Shown here: positions 7,796-16,228 of the stretch, piece after piece
How the letters are laid out: each line of letters starts with the position of its first letter
Numbering within the stretch: position 1 is the stretch's first letter
DNA from: Bacillus sp. EB106-08-02-XG196
Lineage (GTDB): Bacteria > Bacillota > Bacilli > Bacillales > Cytobacillaceae
DNA length: 58,990 nt
Direction: 5' to 3'
Assembly (NCBI RefSeq): GCF_013396335.1
Contig: NZ_JABWSY010000025.1
Span: 1-58,990 of the forward strand
Made by a program: the position numbers and the translations under genes
Notes under the pieces: generated by a model
Seen by the model: the letters and a program-made list of their open reading frames with translations, nothing else
What the model was told of the DNA's origin: nothing
Databases searched by the model: none

Positions 7796-8812
7796 ATGGA
7801 TTCGAAACCAAATATCCAAGATGTAGCGAGACTTGCGGATGTTTCAATCGCAACGGTGTCGAGGGTGATCAACAACCAGGGTGGTGTTAGAAAGGTAACG
7901 GAGGATAGGATACTTAAGGCTATAGAGGAACTAGGGTATATTCGCAATGCTGCCGCCAGAACAATGAAACGAAAAGAAACCAACACGATAGGTGTCATTG
8001 TGCCAGACATAAAAAACCCTTTCTTCCCTCTCGTGATGGCTGGAATTGAGCAGAAAGCACGAGAGAAAGATTATTTCACGATTCTGAGTAGCACAAACGA
8101 GTCACCGATTATAGAAGAAAAAATCGTCAAGAATTTCATTGAACGCGGCGTGGATGGAGTCATTATCACCACTGCCAATGAAAACGGCGAACATCTGAAA
8201 CTGCTTCAGGAGCAGAATATACCAATAGTAGCAGTAGACCGCAGTATTAGAAGTTTTGAGGTAGACACTGTCCTAGTCGATAATATTAAGGGCTCGTATC
8301 AGGCAGTCCAGCACTTGATTCTTCAGGGACATCGAAAAATAGCCATCATTTGTGGTCCACAAAATACCACGCCGGGGTTTGAGCGGTACATAGGCTATAA
8401 AAAGGCGCTTGAGGACTATAATATTCCTCTTGATGAAAGGCTTGTGGTCCATGGGGATTTTGGGGAGCATAGTGGTTATCTGGCAACGAGGCAGTTGAAT
8501 GAGTTGGATGAAAGACCAACAGCAATTTTTTCATCGAATAACTTGATGACAATTGGCTGCATGAAGGCATTAGATGAGCTAAACTGGAAACTTGGTGATG
8601 AAGTGGCATTCATGGGGTTTGATGATGTGGATATAGCGACATTCCTGAATCCAAAGCTATCCGTCGTGACAAGACCGATGAATGCGGTTGGTGAAATTGC
8701 TTTTACATTCTTGCATGAAAGAATCCACTTTAAGAATGATCTGCCAAAGCGTAAATATTCACTGCCGCCAGAACTGATTATCAGACAGTCCTGCCGGCTT
8801 GTGAGATTGTAG
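7796..8812 (+). CDS. LacI-family transcriptional regulator, probably of deoxyribose use
   Basis: A 338-residue repressor. Residues about 5-50 hold the helix-turn-helix and hinge (IQDVARLADVSIATVSRVIN); residues about 60-335 are the periplasmic-binding-like effector domain (NTIGVIVPDIKNPFFPLVMA, AFMGFDDVDIATFLNPKLSVV). AGGAGA sits nine bases before the ATG. The gene is followed on the same strand by the permease, mutarotase and kinase genes, and its own promoter and theirs carry the same palindrome, so it most likely represses both in the absence of sugar. Salmonella uses a DeoR-type repressor (DeoQ) for the same set, so a LacI-type regulator here would be a replacement. Confidence 0.9.
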   Translation: MDSKPNIQDVARLADVSIATVSRVINNQGGVRKVTEDRILKAIEELGYIRNAAARTMKRKETNTIGVIVPDIKNPFFPLVMAGIEQKAREKDYFTILSSTNESPIIEEKIVKNFIERGVDGVIITTANENGEHLKLLQEQNIPIVAVDRSIRSFEVDTVLVDNIKGSYQAVQHLILQGHRKIAIICGPQNTTPGFERYIGYKKALEDYNIPLDERLVVHGDFGEHSGYLATRQLNELDERPTAIFSSNNLMTIGCMKALDELNWKLGDEVAFMGFDDVDIATFLNPKLSVVTRPMNAVGEIAFTFLHERIHFKNDLPKRKYSLPPELIIRQSCRLVRL

Positions 8813-8925
8813 GAAAAGCCATTAGATAGACCGTGTATGATTGTGTTTTTTCCAATATAATCATGAACGGGGAATATCTGTGGCTTTTTCATGTTTTAAC
8901 TGTTGATTTACTATAAATTATTTTT

Positions 8926-8939
8926 TGAAAACGTTTAAA
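8926..8939. promoter_or_regulatory. Candidate CcpA cre site
   Basis: TGAAAACGTTTAAA differs at one conserved position from the Bacillus cre consensus (TGWAARCGYTWWCW). It lies upstream of the sugar permease, where catabolite repression would be expected. It could instead be a degenerate copy of the local operator, which shares AAACGTTT. Confidence 0.4.
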
Positions 8940-8982
8940 AATCTCTTGCGACTAGTTAAGAAAGGTGATAATCTAAATTCAT

Positions 8983-9002
8983 AAATCTAAACGTTTACAT
9001 TT
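8983..9002. promoter_or_regulatory. LacI-family operator 1 of the permease promoter
   Basis: AAATCTAAACGTTTACATTT, with one arm mismatch relative to the perfect palindrome at 7709-7726. Its centre is 73 bp from that of operator 2. Confidence 0.8.
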
Positions 9003-9055
9003 ATTTGTTTCTACTCCTTTGGTTACAGCAGTTTGTAATTTTTTTTTTTACTATT

Positions 9056-9075
9056 AAATCTAAACGTTTACATTT
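9056..9075. promoter_or_regulatory. LacI-family operator 2 of the permease promoter
   Basis: AAATCTAAACGTTTACATTT, identical over 20 bases to operator 1. It lies about 45 bases before the permease start, a position suited to block initiation or early elongation. Confidence 0.8.
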
Positions 9076-9118
9076 TGGTCTGTCGAATTAAAAATTTTAT
9101 TTTTAAGGGGAAATGAAA

Positions 9119-10465
9119 ATGACAATCAAAAACCTGATTCAGCTGCCGGATGGATATTTAAACCGAACTCCGATTTTTCAGTATATCCTGTTATCCATGA
9201 TATTCCCATTATGGGCGGTAGCAGCAGCCCTGAATGATATCCTCATCACACAGTTTAAACATGTGTTTGAATTAAGTGATTTTGCAAGCGCTTTAGTCCA
9301 AAGTGCATTTTACGGCGGATACTTTCTTGTAGCAATACCCGCCTCCATGGTGATAAAAAAGACAAACTATAAGTTTGGGATCATTACAGGCTTGCTATTC
9401 TATATTGCAGGATGCACATTGTTTTATCCAGCTTCAGAGATGGCAACGTATACAATGTTCCTATTCGCGATTTTCTCCATAGCCATTGGGCTTGGTTTCC
9501 TTGAAACAGCTGCCAACACATATAGTTCTATGATCGGGCCACGCCAGTTTGCAACGCTGCGTTTAAATATTAGCCAGACGTTTTATCCGATTGGAGCCAT
9601 TTCTGGGATCCTGCTCGGAAAATACCTTGTTTTCCAAGAAGGAGCAAGCCTCGAGGAGCAGATGGCAGCGATGTCCCCAGAGGAGGCGCATGCTTTCGGA
9701 TTACAGATGCTTCAGCATACACTTGAACCATATAAATATATTATTTTTGTTCTAATCGGTATATTGGTATTATTTGTGATTACTAAATTCCCTGCTTGTA
9801 AACCGGTATCAGAAAAACCAAAGGCATCTGAGAAGTCACCGAATTTACTGCAGACCCTGAAATATTTAGGAGTAAATAAAAGCTTCCGTAAAGGGATTGC
9901 TGCTCAATTTTTATACGTGGGAATGCAAGTTACGGTATGGTCGTTTACCATCCGTCTGGCACTAGACCTAAACCCTAACATCAATGAGCGTGTAGCTTCA
10001 AACTTCATGGTGTTCAGTTTCATTGCCTTCTTTATTGGAAAGTTCATTGCGAACTTCCTCGTGACTCGGTTCATGGCTTCAAAGGTATTGTTTATTTATT
10101 CAATTATCGGTTCAGCAATGCTTGCCTATGTGGCATTTGTACCGAATATAACAGCGGTATATGCGGCGGTTGTCGTGAGCATGCTGTTTGGTCCGTGCTG
10201 GCCGACTATCTATGCGGAAACACTTGGAGTCGTTAAAGACAAGAAATATACAGAGCTGGCAGGGGCAATTCTCGTCATGTCTATTGTTGGCGCGGCAGTG
10301 GTACCTGCAGCACAAGGGTATGTCTCGGACCTGCTTGATTCGCTGCAGCTTGCATTCCTTGTTCCTATGGCTTGTTTTATCTATGTTGGTTTTTACTTCT
10401 TCGGTGAAATGAAGCGGAATGCTGTGACAGAGAAAGCCGAGGAACCTCAAAAGATGGCTCAGTAA
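9119..10465 (+). CDS. deoP: FucP-family MFS sugar permease, probable deoxyribose:H+ symporter
   Basis: A 448-residue protein with about twelve membrane helices of the fucose/glucose-galactose permease branch of the MFS. Typical features are an N-terminal helix with FPLWAVAAALNDILITQFKH, the FETAANTY-like stretch GFLETAANTYSSMIGP, and the central loop near residue 240. ATG at 9113 is only two bases from AAGGGG, so the in-frame ATG at 9119 (eight bases) is preferred. The specificity is assigned from context: the deoxyribokinase downstream and the deoQKPX operon of Salmonella, where DeoP belongs to this family. The sugar itself is not proven by sequence. Confidence 0.82.
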   Translation: MTIKNLIQLPDGYLNRTPIFQYILLSMIFPLWAVAAALNDILITQFKHVFELSDFASALVQSAFYGGYFLVAIPASMVIKKTNYKFGIITGLLFYIAGCTLFYPASEMATYTMFLFAIFSIAIGLGFLETAANTYSSMIGPRQFATLRLNISQTFYPIGAISGILLGKYLVFQEGASLEEQMAAMSPEEAHAFGLQMLQHTLEPYKYIIFVLIGILVLFVITKFPACKPVSEKPKASEKSPNLLQTLKYLGVNKSFRKGIAAQFLYVGMQVTVWSFTIRLALDLNPNINERVASNFMVFSFIAFFIGKFIANFLVTRFMASKVLFIYSIIGSAMLAYVAFVPNITAVYAAVVVSMLFGPCWPTIYAETLGVVKDKKYTELAGAILVMSIVGAAVVPAAQGYVSDLLDSLQLAFLVPMACFIYVGFYFFGEMKRNAVTEKAEEPQKMAQ

Positions 10466-10531
10466 GAATACCTGATACATAAAGGGGCTGGTTTTGGCCG
10501 TCCCCATTGTTAAAATAGGAGATGAATGGAA

Positions 10532-11548
10532 ATGCCAACAGGAATGATTGAATTACAACGTGATTATTTTACAGAAAACAGCAAGATAATTTTTCGTAAT
10601 GAAGAAATGACAGCAAGTCTATTCAGTTATCCTTCAGGTGTGGAAGCGATTGAGTTGAAAAATTCGCTGGGAGGAATGGTTGTTCTTCCTTATTTGGGTC
10701 AAATGATCTGGGACTTAGAATTTGATAACACTGATTTGAAAATGAAAAACATGTTTTCCCAGCCAAAAAAGACAGCGAGTATCATAGATACATATGGATG
10801 CTTTGCTTTTCACTCAGGCTTGATCCGCAACGGCTGCCCTGAACCAGAGGACGATCATGGCCTGCATGGCGAAATGCCTTGTGCCGACATGGACAGAGCA
10901 TGGCTTGAGATTAACGACGAAGGCATTAAAATCTGCGGCGAGGCCGAGTATGTGAAGGGATTTGGCCACCATTACCTAGCACGTCCGTCGGTAAAAATGT
11001 TCAATAGAGAAACATTTATTGAAATCAGCATGAAGGTTAAAAATCTGTCTGGAACAGAGATGCCGCTTCAATATATGTGTCACACAAACTATGCTTATGT
11101 CGAAAACGCGGTTATGAAGCAGAATATTCCTGACAGTGCTTTTAAACTAAGGGAGTCAGTCCCGGGTCATGTTAAACCGACCGGGCAATGGATGATATAC
11201 AATAAGAAGCTTATTTGTGGGGACGAAAGGATTGCAGCTTTAAATAAGCCTGAGATGTATGATCCGGAGATAGTATTTTTTGCGGATAAGCTAAACCAAT
11301 ATCAGGAAGAAGCTGAGTTTGAAATGGTATTGCCGGATGGAACAGCTTTTTTCACCAGATTTTCTACCGCTGAGTTGAATTACGCAACACGTTGGATTTT
11401 ACACAATCGTGATCAGCAGGTTGGAGCTTTCGTACTGCCAGCGACATGCAGGCCGGAAGGATTCTTGGCTGCGGAAAGATCCGGTACATTATTGAAGCTG
11501 GAATCTGGAGAAGAAAGGTCCTTTACAGTTGTAACGGGGAAAAAATAA
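10532..11548 (+). CDS. Aldose 1-epimerase-like protein (DUF4432 type), probable deoxyribose mutarotase
   Basis: A 338-residue galactose-mutarotase-fold protein. Candidate active-site histidines are in FAFHSGLIRNG, DDHGLHGEMPCA and FGHHYLARP, and a further acidic site in the C-terminal part (RPEGFLAAERSG). Genes of this type sit in deoxyribose operons, where the product is named DeoM or DeoX; it would interconvert alpha and beta sugar anomers for the kinase. AGGAG at 10517-10521 is four bases from the ATG at 10526 and ten from the ATG at 10532, so the latter is chosen. A 12-base gap separates it from the kinase gene. Confidence 0.75.
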   Translation: MPTGMIELQRDYFTENSKIIFRNEEMTASLFSYPSGVEAIELKNSLGGMVVLPYLGQMIWDLEFDNTDLKMKNMFSQPKKTASIIDTYGCFAFHSGLIRNGCPEPEDDHGLHGEMPCADMDRAWLEINDEGIKICGEAEYVKGFGHHYLARPSVKMFNRETFIEISMKVKNLSGTEMPLQYMCHTNYAYVENAVMKQNIPDSAFKLRESVPGHVKPTGQWMIYNKKLICGDERIAALNKPEMYDPEIVFFADKLNQYQEEAEFEMVLPDGTAFFTRFSTAELNYATRWILHNRDQQVGAFVLPATCRPEGFLAAERSGTLLKLESGEERSFTVVTGKK

Positions 11549-11560
11549 GGAGGTTGTAAC

Positions 11561-12481
11561 ATGGATATCGCAGTAATCGGATCCAATATGGTGGATCTCA
11601 TTTCATATATTGATAAAATGCCAAAAGAAGGGGAAACCCTCGAGGCACCAGACTTTAAAATTGGCTGTGGTGGAAAAGGAGCAAATCAGGCGGTTGCGGC
11701 GGCAAAAATGGGCTCTAAGGTGATGATGGTAACGAAGGTTGGTGATGATCTTTTTGCAGATAACACAATTAAAAACCTTCAAAACTATGGAATAGATACG
11801 GAGTTTACCAATAAAGTTCCGAATACCTCAAGTGGTGTTGCACCGATTTTTGTGGATCCGGAATCCAAAAACCGCATCCTCATCATTAAGGGGGCAAATC
11901 AACAGCTTTTGCCTGAGGATGTAGACCGGGCGGCAGATAACCTGAAGCAATGTTCCCTAATTGTCCTGCAGCTTGAAATTCCGCTCGAAACCATTTATCG
12001 GGCAATTGAATTTGGAAACGACCATGGAATTCCGGTTATTCTGAACCCTGCTCCGGCCTCTAAAGATCTAGATTTCAACCATGTATGTAAATGCGACTTT
12101 TTCATTCCAAATGAAAGTGAGCTGGAAATCCTGACAGGAATGCCTGTTAAAACGGAAGAGCAAATAAAAGCTGCTGCTTTTACGTTAATTGCTAGAGGAG
12201 TTAAAGACGTTATTGTTACGATGGGCAGCCGCGGAGTTATGTGGGTGACCAAGGGTGAAGTGCATATCGTTGACGCACATAAGGTAGTCGCCATTGACAC
12301 AACCGGCGCGGGAGATGCTTTTATTGGCTGCTTTGCCCACTATTTCGTTAAGAATGGTGATATTCTCCATGCGATAAAAATAGCTGCCGCTTTTGCAGCA
12401 TTAAGCGTCACAAAACGGGGGACACAGACTTCTTATCCGAGTGTTGACGAGGTTGAGCAGTTTATGAAAGTCGGAGTTTGA
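11561..12481 (+). CDS. deoK: Deoxyribokinase, PfkB/ribokinase family
   Basis: A 306-residue PfkB kinase. The N-terminus MDIAVIGSNMVDLISYIDKM places Met at residue 10, where ribokinases have the Asn that contacts the 2-hydroxyl of ribose; Met at this site is, to my knowledge, the hallmark of Salmonella DeoK. IGCGGKGANQAVAAAKMGSK is the sugar-binding segment, and DTTGAGDAFIGCFAHYF near residue 247 carries the anion hole and catalytic Asp. The reaction is ATP plus 2-deoxy-D-ribose to deoxyribose 5-phosphate, which DeoC would cleave to acetaldehyde and glyceraldehyde 3-phosphate; deoC is not in this window. AAGGAGG precedes the ATG and a strong terminator ends the operon. Confidence 0.9.
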   Translation: MDIAVIGSNMVDLISYIDKMPKEGETLEAPDFKIGCGGKGANQAVAAAKMGSKVMMVTKVGDDLFADNTIKNLQNYGIDTEFTNKVPNTSSGVAPIFVDPESKNRILIIKGANQQLLPEDVDRAADNLKQCSLIVLQLEIPLETIYRAIEFGNDHGIPVILNPAPASKDLDFNHVCKCDFFIPNESELEILTGMPVKTEEQIKAAAFTLIARGVKDVIVTMGSRGVMWVTKGEVHIVDAHKVVAIDTTGAGDAFIGCFAHYFVKNGDILHAIKIAAAFAALSVTKRGTQTSYPSVDEVEQFMKVGV

Positions 12482-12547
12482 TAATAAAAGGGTATTGTCA
12501 TCTGATAACAAGTCAGCTATACAAAAATATAAAATAAAAACACAAAG

Positions 12548-12589
12548 CACACGATACCTTCACATGTGAAATATCGTGTGTTTTTTTTT
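12548..12589 (+). terminator. Terminator of the deoxyribose operon
   Basis: CACACGATA (12548-12556) and TATCGTGTG (12572-12580) pair perfectly, followed by nine T. Confidence 0.92.
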
Positions 12590-12702
12590 CAATAATACAA
12601 ATACTTAGACCCTATATGAATATTAGATAAATATACTATGTTTGCGCAAGCTATCCATATAAATGATAATACATTAAAATCATAAGAGAAAGAGGGGATA
12701 CG

Positions 12703-14169
12703 ATGACAAAGGAATTTAGTGAAACAGGATGGAAATTTAATAATAGTTATGCTCGTCTACCGAAAGTATTTTTCATCAGTCAGAACCCAACCCCTGTGCA
12801 TTCACCTAAGATTGCTATCTATAACAAGGCATTGGCAACATCCCTAGGGTTGGACGCAGAAGCATTGCAAAGTGATGATGGTGCAGCTATATTTGCGGGA
12901 AACAAAATACCCGAAGGTGCTTCTTCGCTTGCTCAAGCATATGCGGGACATCAATTTGGACACTTTACAATGTTAGGTGACGGCAGAGCGGTGCTTCTTG
13001 GAGAACAGATAACACCCACGGGTGAGCGATTTGATATCCAGCTTAAGGGTTCAGGAAGAACGCCCTACTCCCGAGGCGGTGATGGCCGGGCGGCACTTGG
13101 ACCAATGCTGCGTGAATATATTATCTCGGAAGCCATGCATGGTTTAGGTATTCCTACCACTCGCAGTTTAGCAGTGGTAACAACCGGAGAAGAAATAACC
13201 CGTGAATCATATTTGCCTGGTGCTATTTTGACCCGAGTAGCAGCTAGCCATCTTCGGGTTGGCACCTTTCAATATGCAGCAAGATGGGGCAGTGAAGATG
13301 AGCTTCGGGAGCTGGCAGATTATGCAATAAAACGCCATTATCCTAAAATTGAGGATGCAGAGAACCGTTATCTCTCGTTTCTTCAGGAAGTGATTAAACG
13401 TCAAGCGATGCTGATTGCGAAATGGCAGCTGGTTGGCTTTATTCACGGGGTAATGAATACTGACAACATGACGATTAGTGGCGAAACCATTGATTATGGA
13501 CCTTGTGCCTTTATGGATACCTATGATCCGGCTACTGTTTTCAGTTCAATTGACAGAGAAGGCCGCTACGCTTATGAGAATCAACCGAATATTGGTGTCT
13601 GGAATCTAGCAAGATTAGCTGAAGCTCTCCTGCCGCTGCTGCATGAGGATCAGGAAGAGGCAGTTACGCTCGCACAAGATAAGCTCTCCGACTTTGCTGG
13701 ATTATTTGAATACAATTGGCTCGAGGGAATGAGAGCCAAATTGGGATTATTTAATGAGGAGGAACAAGATAAACCCCTTATTAAAGACCTTCTAGATATG
13801 ATGCAGAAGCACCGGGCTGACTATACTAACACCTTCAGAGCTTTAACTTTGGATAAACCTGGAGAAATCATTCTGCACGGAACAACAGAATTCACTCAGT
13901 GGCTTGAACGGTGGCAGGCAAGGCTTGGCAGGCAGGAAGAATCGAAAGAATCCTCTATTCAATTAATGAGGAACAGTAATCCCTCGGTAATCCCTCGAAA
14001 CCACCGGGTAGAGGAAGCTCTGGAAGCAGCGAATAATGGAGAGTATAGTGTGATGGAGAGGTTGCTTGAAGTCCTATCCAATCCATATGAATATTCTCTA
14101 GAACAGATTGATTACACTACTTTGTCAGCTCCATCTCCTCGTCCCTATCAAACCTTCTGTGGAACTTGA
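12703..14169 (+). CDS. selO: Protein adenylyltransferase SelO (YdiU/UPF0061 family)
   Basis: A 488-residue pseudokinase-fold AMPylase, close to the usual family length. Diagnostic segments are YAGHQFGHFTMLGDGRA, KGSGRTPYSRGGDGRAALGP, the basic TRVAASHLRVGTFQYAA, and the active-site pair HGVMNTDNM with DYGPCAFMD. The C-terminus ends TFCGT, so the residue that is selenocysteine in some homologues is a normal Cys here. The family transfers AMP from ATP to Ser, Thr or Tyr of target proteins and is linked to oxidative stress (known for E. coli SelO). GAGGGGAT precedes the ATG. It is flanked by terminators and is therefore monocistronic. Confidence 0.95.
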   Translation: MTKEFSETGWKFNNSYARLPKVFFISQNPTPVHSPKIAIYNKALATSLGLDAEALQSDDGAAIFAGNKIPEGASSLAQAYAGHQFGHFTMLGDGRAVLLGEQITPTGERFDIQLKGSGRTPYSRGGDGRAALGPMLREYIISEAMHGLGIPTTRSLAVVTTGEEITRESYLPGAILTRVAASHLRVGTFQYAARWGSEDELRELADYAIKRHYPKIEDAENRYLSFLQEVIKRQAMLIAKWQLVGFIHGVMNTDNMTISGETIDYGPCAFMDTYDPATVFSSIDREGRYAYENQPNIGVWNLARLAEALLPLLHEDQEEAVTLAQDKLSDFAGLFEYNWLEGMRAKLGLFNEEEQDKPLIKDLLDMMQKHRADYTNTFRALTLDKPGEIILHGTTEFTQWLERWQARLGRQEESKESSIQLMRNSNPSVIPRNHRVEEALEAANNGEYSVMERLLEVLSNPYEYSLEQIDYTTLSAPSPRPYQTFCGT

Positions 14170-14188
14170 GAATGCAATCTAACAAAGC

Positions 14189-14219
14189 AAAAGCCCTTTT
14201 ATTTTAAGGGCTTTTTGTC
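14189..14219 (+). terminator. Terminator of selO
   Basis: AAAAGCCCTT (14189-14198) and AAGGGCTTTT (14206-14215) pair perfectly and run into T-rich sequence. Confidence 0.88.
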
Positions 14220-14337
14220 TTTCTATGGAATCTATCGATTATAAACAGAAAAACACACCGTTAATAACTATTGAAAATATTTCCAATTTGTTTATAGTTA
14301 ATAGTAGATTAATAATAGATTCCACGGGGGTATATAG

Positions 14338-15564
14338 GTGAAGAAAAAGGTATGGATTTGGTTATCAGTCATTGTAGGAATACTAGTCATTGCAAGCACG
14401 GGTACATATTTATATGCCAAAACAGGTACAAAAACAGTAAGTACGGATGAAGGTGTCATGAGTATAAGCGTACAAAAAGTTAGTGAACAAGAATTGGTAG
14501 AATCAATTCTTGTTACAGGTAAAATTGTTCCAGAAAGCGAGCAAAAGGTTTTTATCGAACCAGAAAAAGGGGAAATTAGTGAATTTAAAGTAACAGAGAA
14601 CCAAGCAGTAAAAGCTGGTGATCCACTAGTAATCTATGATTCTTCAAAAATAGATAGTGAACTTAAAAGAGCTATTCGTGAGAAAGAATTGCTGCAAAGT
14701 AGAGGGAAAACAGAGCAAAATCAAATTGCAGATCTCAACAAGCGGCTGACAGAAGCTAAGAAGAAGGTAGGAACACAAGGCGCAGAACCAGTTGAGATTA
14801 CTGAAGGGCTTGTTTCACAAGAAGATGTAAACCAGCTTTCGAATGAAAAGATTCAACAAGAGATGCAATATGAAAATACAAAGTCGGAAATTACATCAGC
14901 TGAAGACCGAATTAAAGAATTAAACGCACAGAAAAGTGAAATGACGATTGTAAGTAAAATGGATGGGATTATCGTGAAGGTTAATCAAAATGTAGCAAAT
15001 ACAGAAGCAGGAGCAGCAGAGCCTGTCATCCACATTATTTCAAGTCAACCCTATAAAGTTATTGGCTCGATGAGCGAATTCGATACAGTCAAAATTAAGG
15101 AAGGACAACCGGTTATCATCCGGCCAAAAGTTTTTAAAGATCGTGAATGGAAGGGTGCGGTTGAATCCGTTTCACAATTCCCAAATGCTGATGGCGGCGG
15201 TAGTGAAGGATTCGAAGGCGGCGGCGGAGCTGGTAATGTAACCATGTATCCTTTTAAGGTTACGATTACGGATGATACTTCCGAGTTACGTCAAGGCTTC
15301 CATGTTTCTTTAGAAATAAAAGCTGGTGATTCCACCAAAAAAGTGGCTATCCCACATCCAGCTCTTATCGATGAAGCTGGAATTAAAATTGTTTATATTT
15401 TAAAAGATGGGATGTTAGAAAGACGTGAAATTCAAACGGGAGTTATGAACGATGCCTTCATTGAAGTTACAGCAGGAATTACACCAGGAGAACTTTTGGT
15501 CCTTACACCAACAGAAGAAATGCATGATGGAATGGAAGTGATCGCATATGATGAAGTTGAGTGA
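14338..15564 (+). CDS. MacA/HlyD-type membrane-fusion (adaptor) subunit of an ABC efflux system
   Basis: A 408-residue protein with an N-terminal membrane anchor (about 5-27). A biotinyl-lipoyl half lies near 60-100, a helical hairpin rich in Lys/Glu/Gln at about 105-200, the second lipoyl half with SKMDGIIVKVNQNVA at 206-220, and beta-barrel and membrane-proximal domains after that. A Gly-rich loop at 284-300 is unusual. It starts with GTG, well placed after ACGGGGG. The gene overlaps the ATPase gene by 17 bases, so the three genes are translationally coupled. In Gram-positives such adaptors bridge the ABC permease to the wall side; the cargo may be an antimicrobial peptide or lipid, which the sequence does not tell. 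Confidence 0.88.
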   Translation: MKKKVWIWLSVIVGILVIASTGTYLYAKTGTKTVSTDEGVMSISVQKVSEQELVESILVTGKIVPESEQKVFIEPEKGEISEFKVTENQAVKAGDPLVIYDSSKIDSELKRAIREKELLQSRGKTEQNQIADLNKRLTEAKKKVGTQGAEPVEITEGLVSQEDVNQLSNEKIQQEMQYENTKSEITSAEDRIKELNAQKSEMTIVSKMDGIIVKVNQNVANTEAGAAEPVIHIISSQPYKVIGSMSEFDTVKIKEGQPVIIRPKVFKDREWKGAVESVSQFPNADGGGSEGFEGGGGAGNVTMYPFKVTITDDTSELRQGFHVSLEIKAGDSTKKVAIPHPALIDEAGIKIVYILKDGMLERREIQTGVMNDAFIEVTAGITPGELLVLTPTEEMHDGMEVIAYDEVE

Positions 15565-16228
15565 TATTACAAAAGTATATGGCAAGGGTTCATTAGAGGT
15601 ACCGGTGCTTAAGGCAATAGATTTAACGATAGAAGATGGGGAGTTTGTCGCGATCATGGGTCCGTCTGGATCTGGTAAATCTACATTGATGAATATCATT
15701 GGCTTTTTAGATTATCCTTCATCAGGTACATATGAATTAAATGGGGAACAAATCGCCTCTGCAAAAGAGAGTATCCTAGCTAAGCTAAGAAATGAACATG
15801 TCGGTTTTGTTTTTCAACAATTCTTCATGTTTCCTAGAGATAATGCTATTAAAAATGTTGCATCCCCGCTTGTATATGCCGGGGTTTCTAAGCGAGAAAG
15901 AACAGCTAGGGCAAAAAGTCTGCTGGAAAAAGTAGGGTTAGGTGACCGGATGAAGCATTTACCTAATCAATTATCTGGAGGTCAGAAGCAGCGTGTTGCA
16001 ATCGCTAGGGCACTCGTCAATAATCCTACTATTCTCTTAGCCGATGAACCGACGGGTGCGCTTGATTCGAATACGAGTGAACAAATCATGAAGCTATTTA
16101 CACAGCTCAATGAAGAAGGAAAAACGGTTATCATTGTTACGCATGAAGAAGAAATAGCAGCATATGCAAAGAGAGTTATTACGATAAAAGATGGTCTGAT
16201 AACCGAAGACCGGAGGGTGTCTTCATGA
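15548..16228 (+). CDS. MacB/LolD-like ABC transporter ATPase
   Basis: A 226-residue nucleotide-binding subunit. Walker A is GPSGSGKST (38-46), the Q-loop is FVFQQFFMFPRD near 88-98, the signature is LSGGQ (142-146), and Walker B with the D-loop is ILLADEPTGALD near 162-173, followed by the His switch in IIVTHEEE. The Q-loop continuation FFMFPRDNAIKNV departs from the common FNLLP-x-x-T-A-x-E-N-V. It overlaps the adaptor gene upstream (17 bases) and the permease gene downstream (ATGA, 4 bases), the tight packing of a stoichiometric complex. An alternative Met lies one codon downstream. Confidence 0.93.
   Translation: MMKLSDITKVYGKGSLEVPVLKAIDLTIEDGEFVAIMGPSGSGKSTLMNIIGFLDYPSSGTYELNGEQIASAKESILAKLRNEHVGFVFQQFFMFPRDNAIKNVASPLVYAGVSKRERTARAKSLLEKVGLGDRMKHLPNQLSGGQKQRVAIARALVNNPTILLADEPTGALDSNTSEQIMKLFTQLNEEGKTVIIVTHEEEIAAYAKRVITIKDGLITEDRRVSS

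Noticed and set aside
10112..10507. 131-codon antisense open frame over the sugar permease 3' end
   Set aside because: Opposite a clear membrane-protein gene, with no Shine-Dalgarno or family resemblance.
14155..14169. SelO as a selenoprotein
   Set aside because: The C-terminus is TFCGT with a normal Cys codon and a TGA stop one Thr later; nothing indicates read-through.
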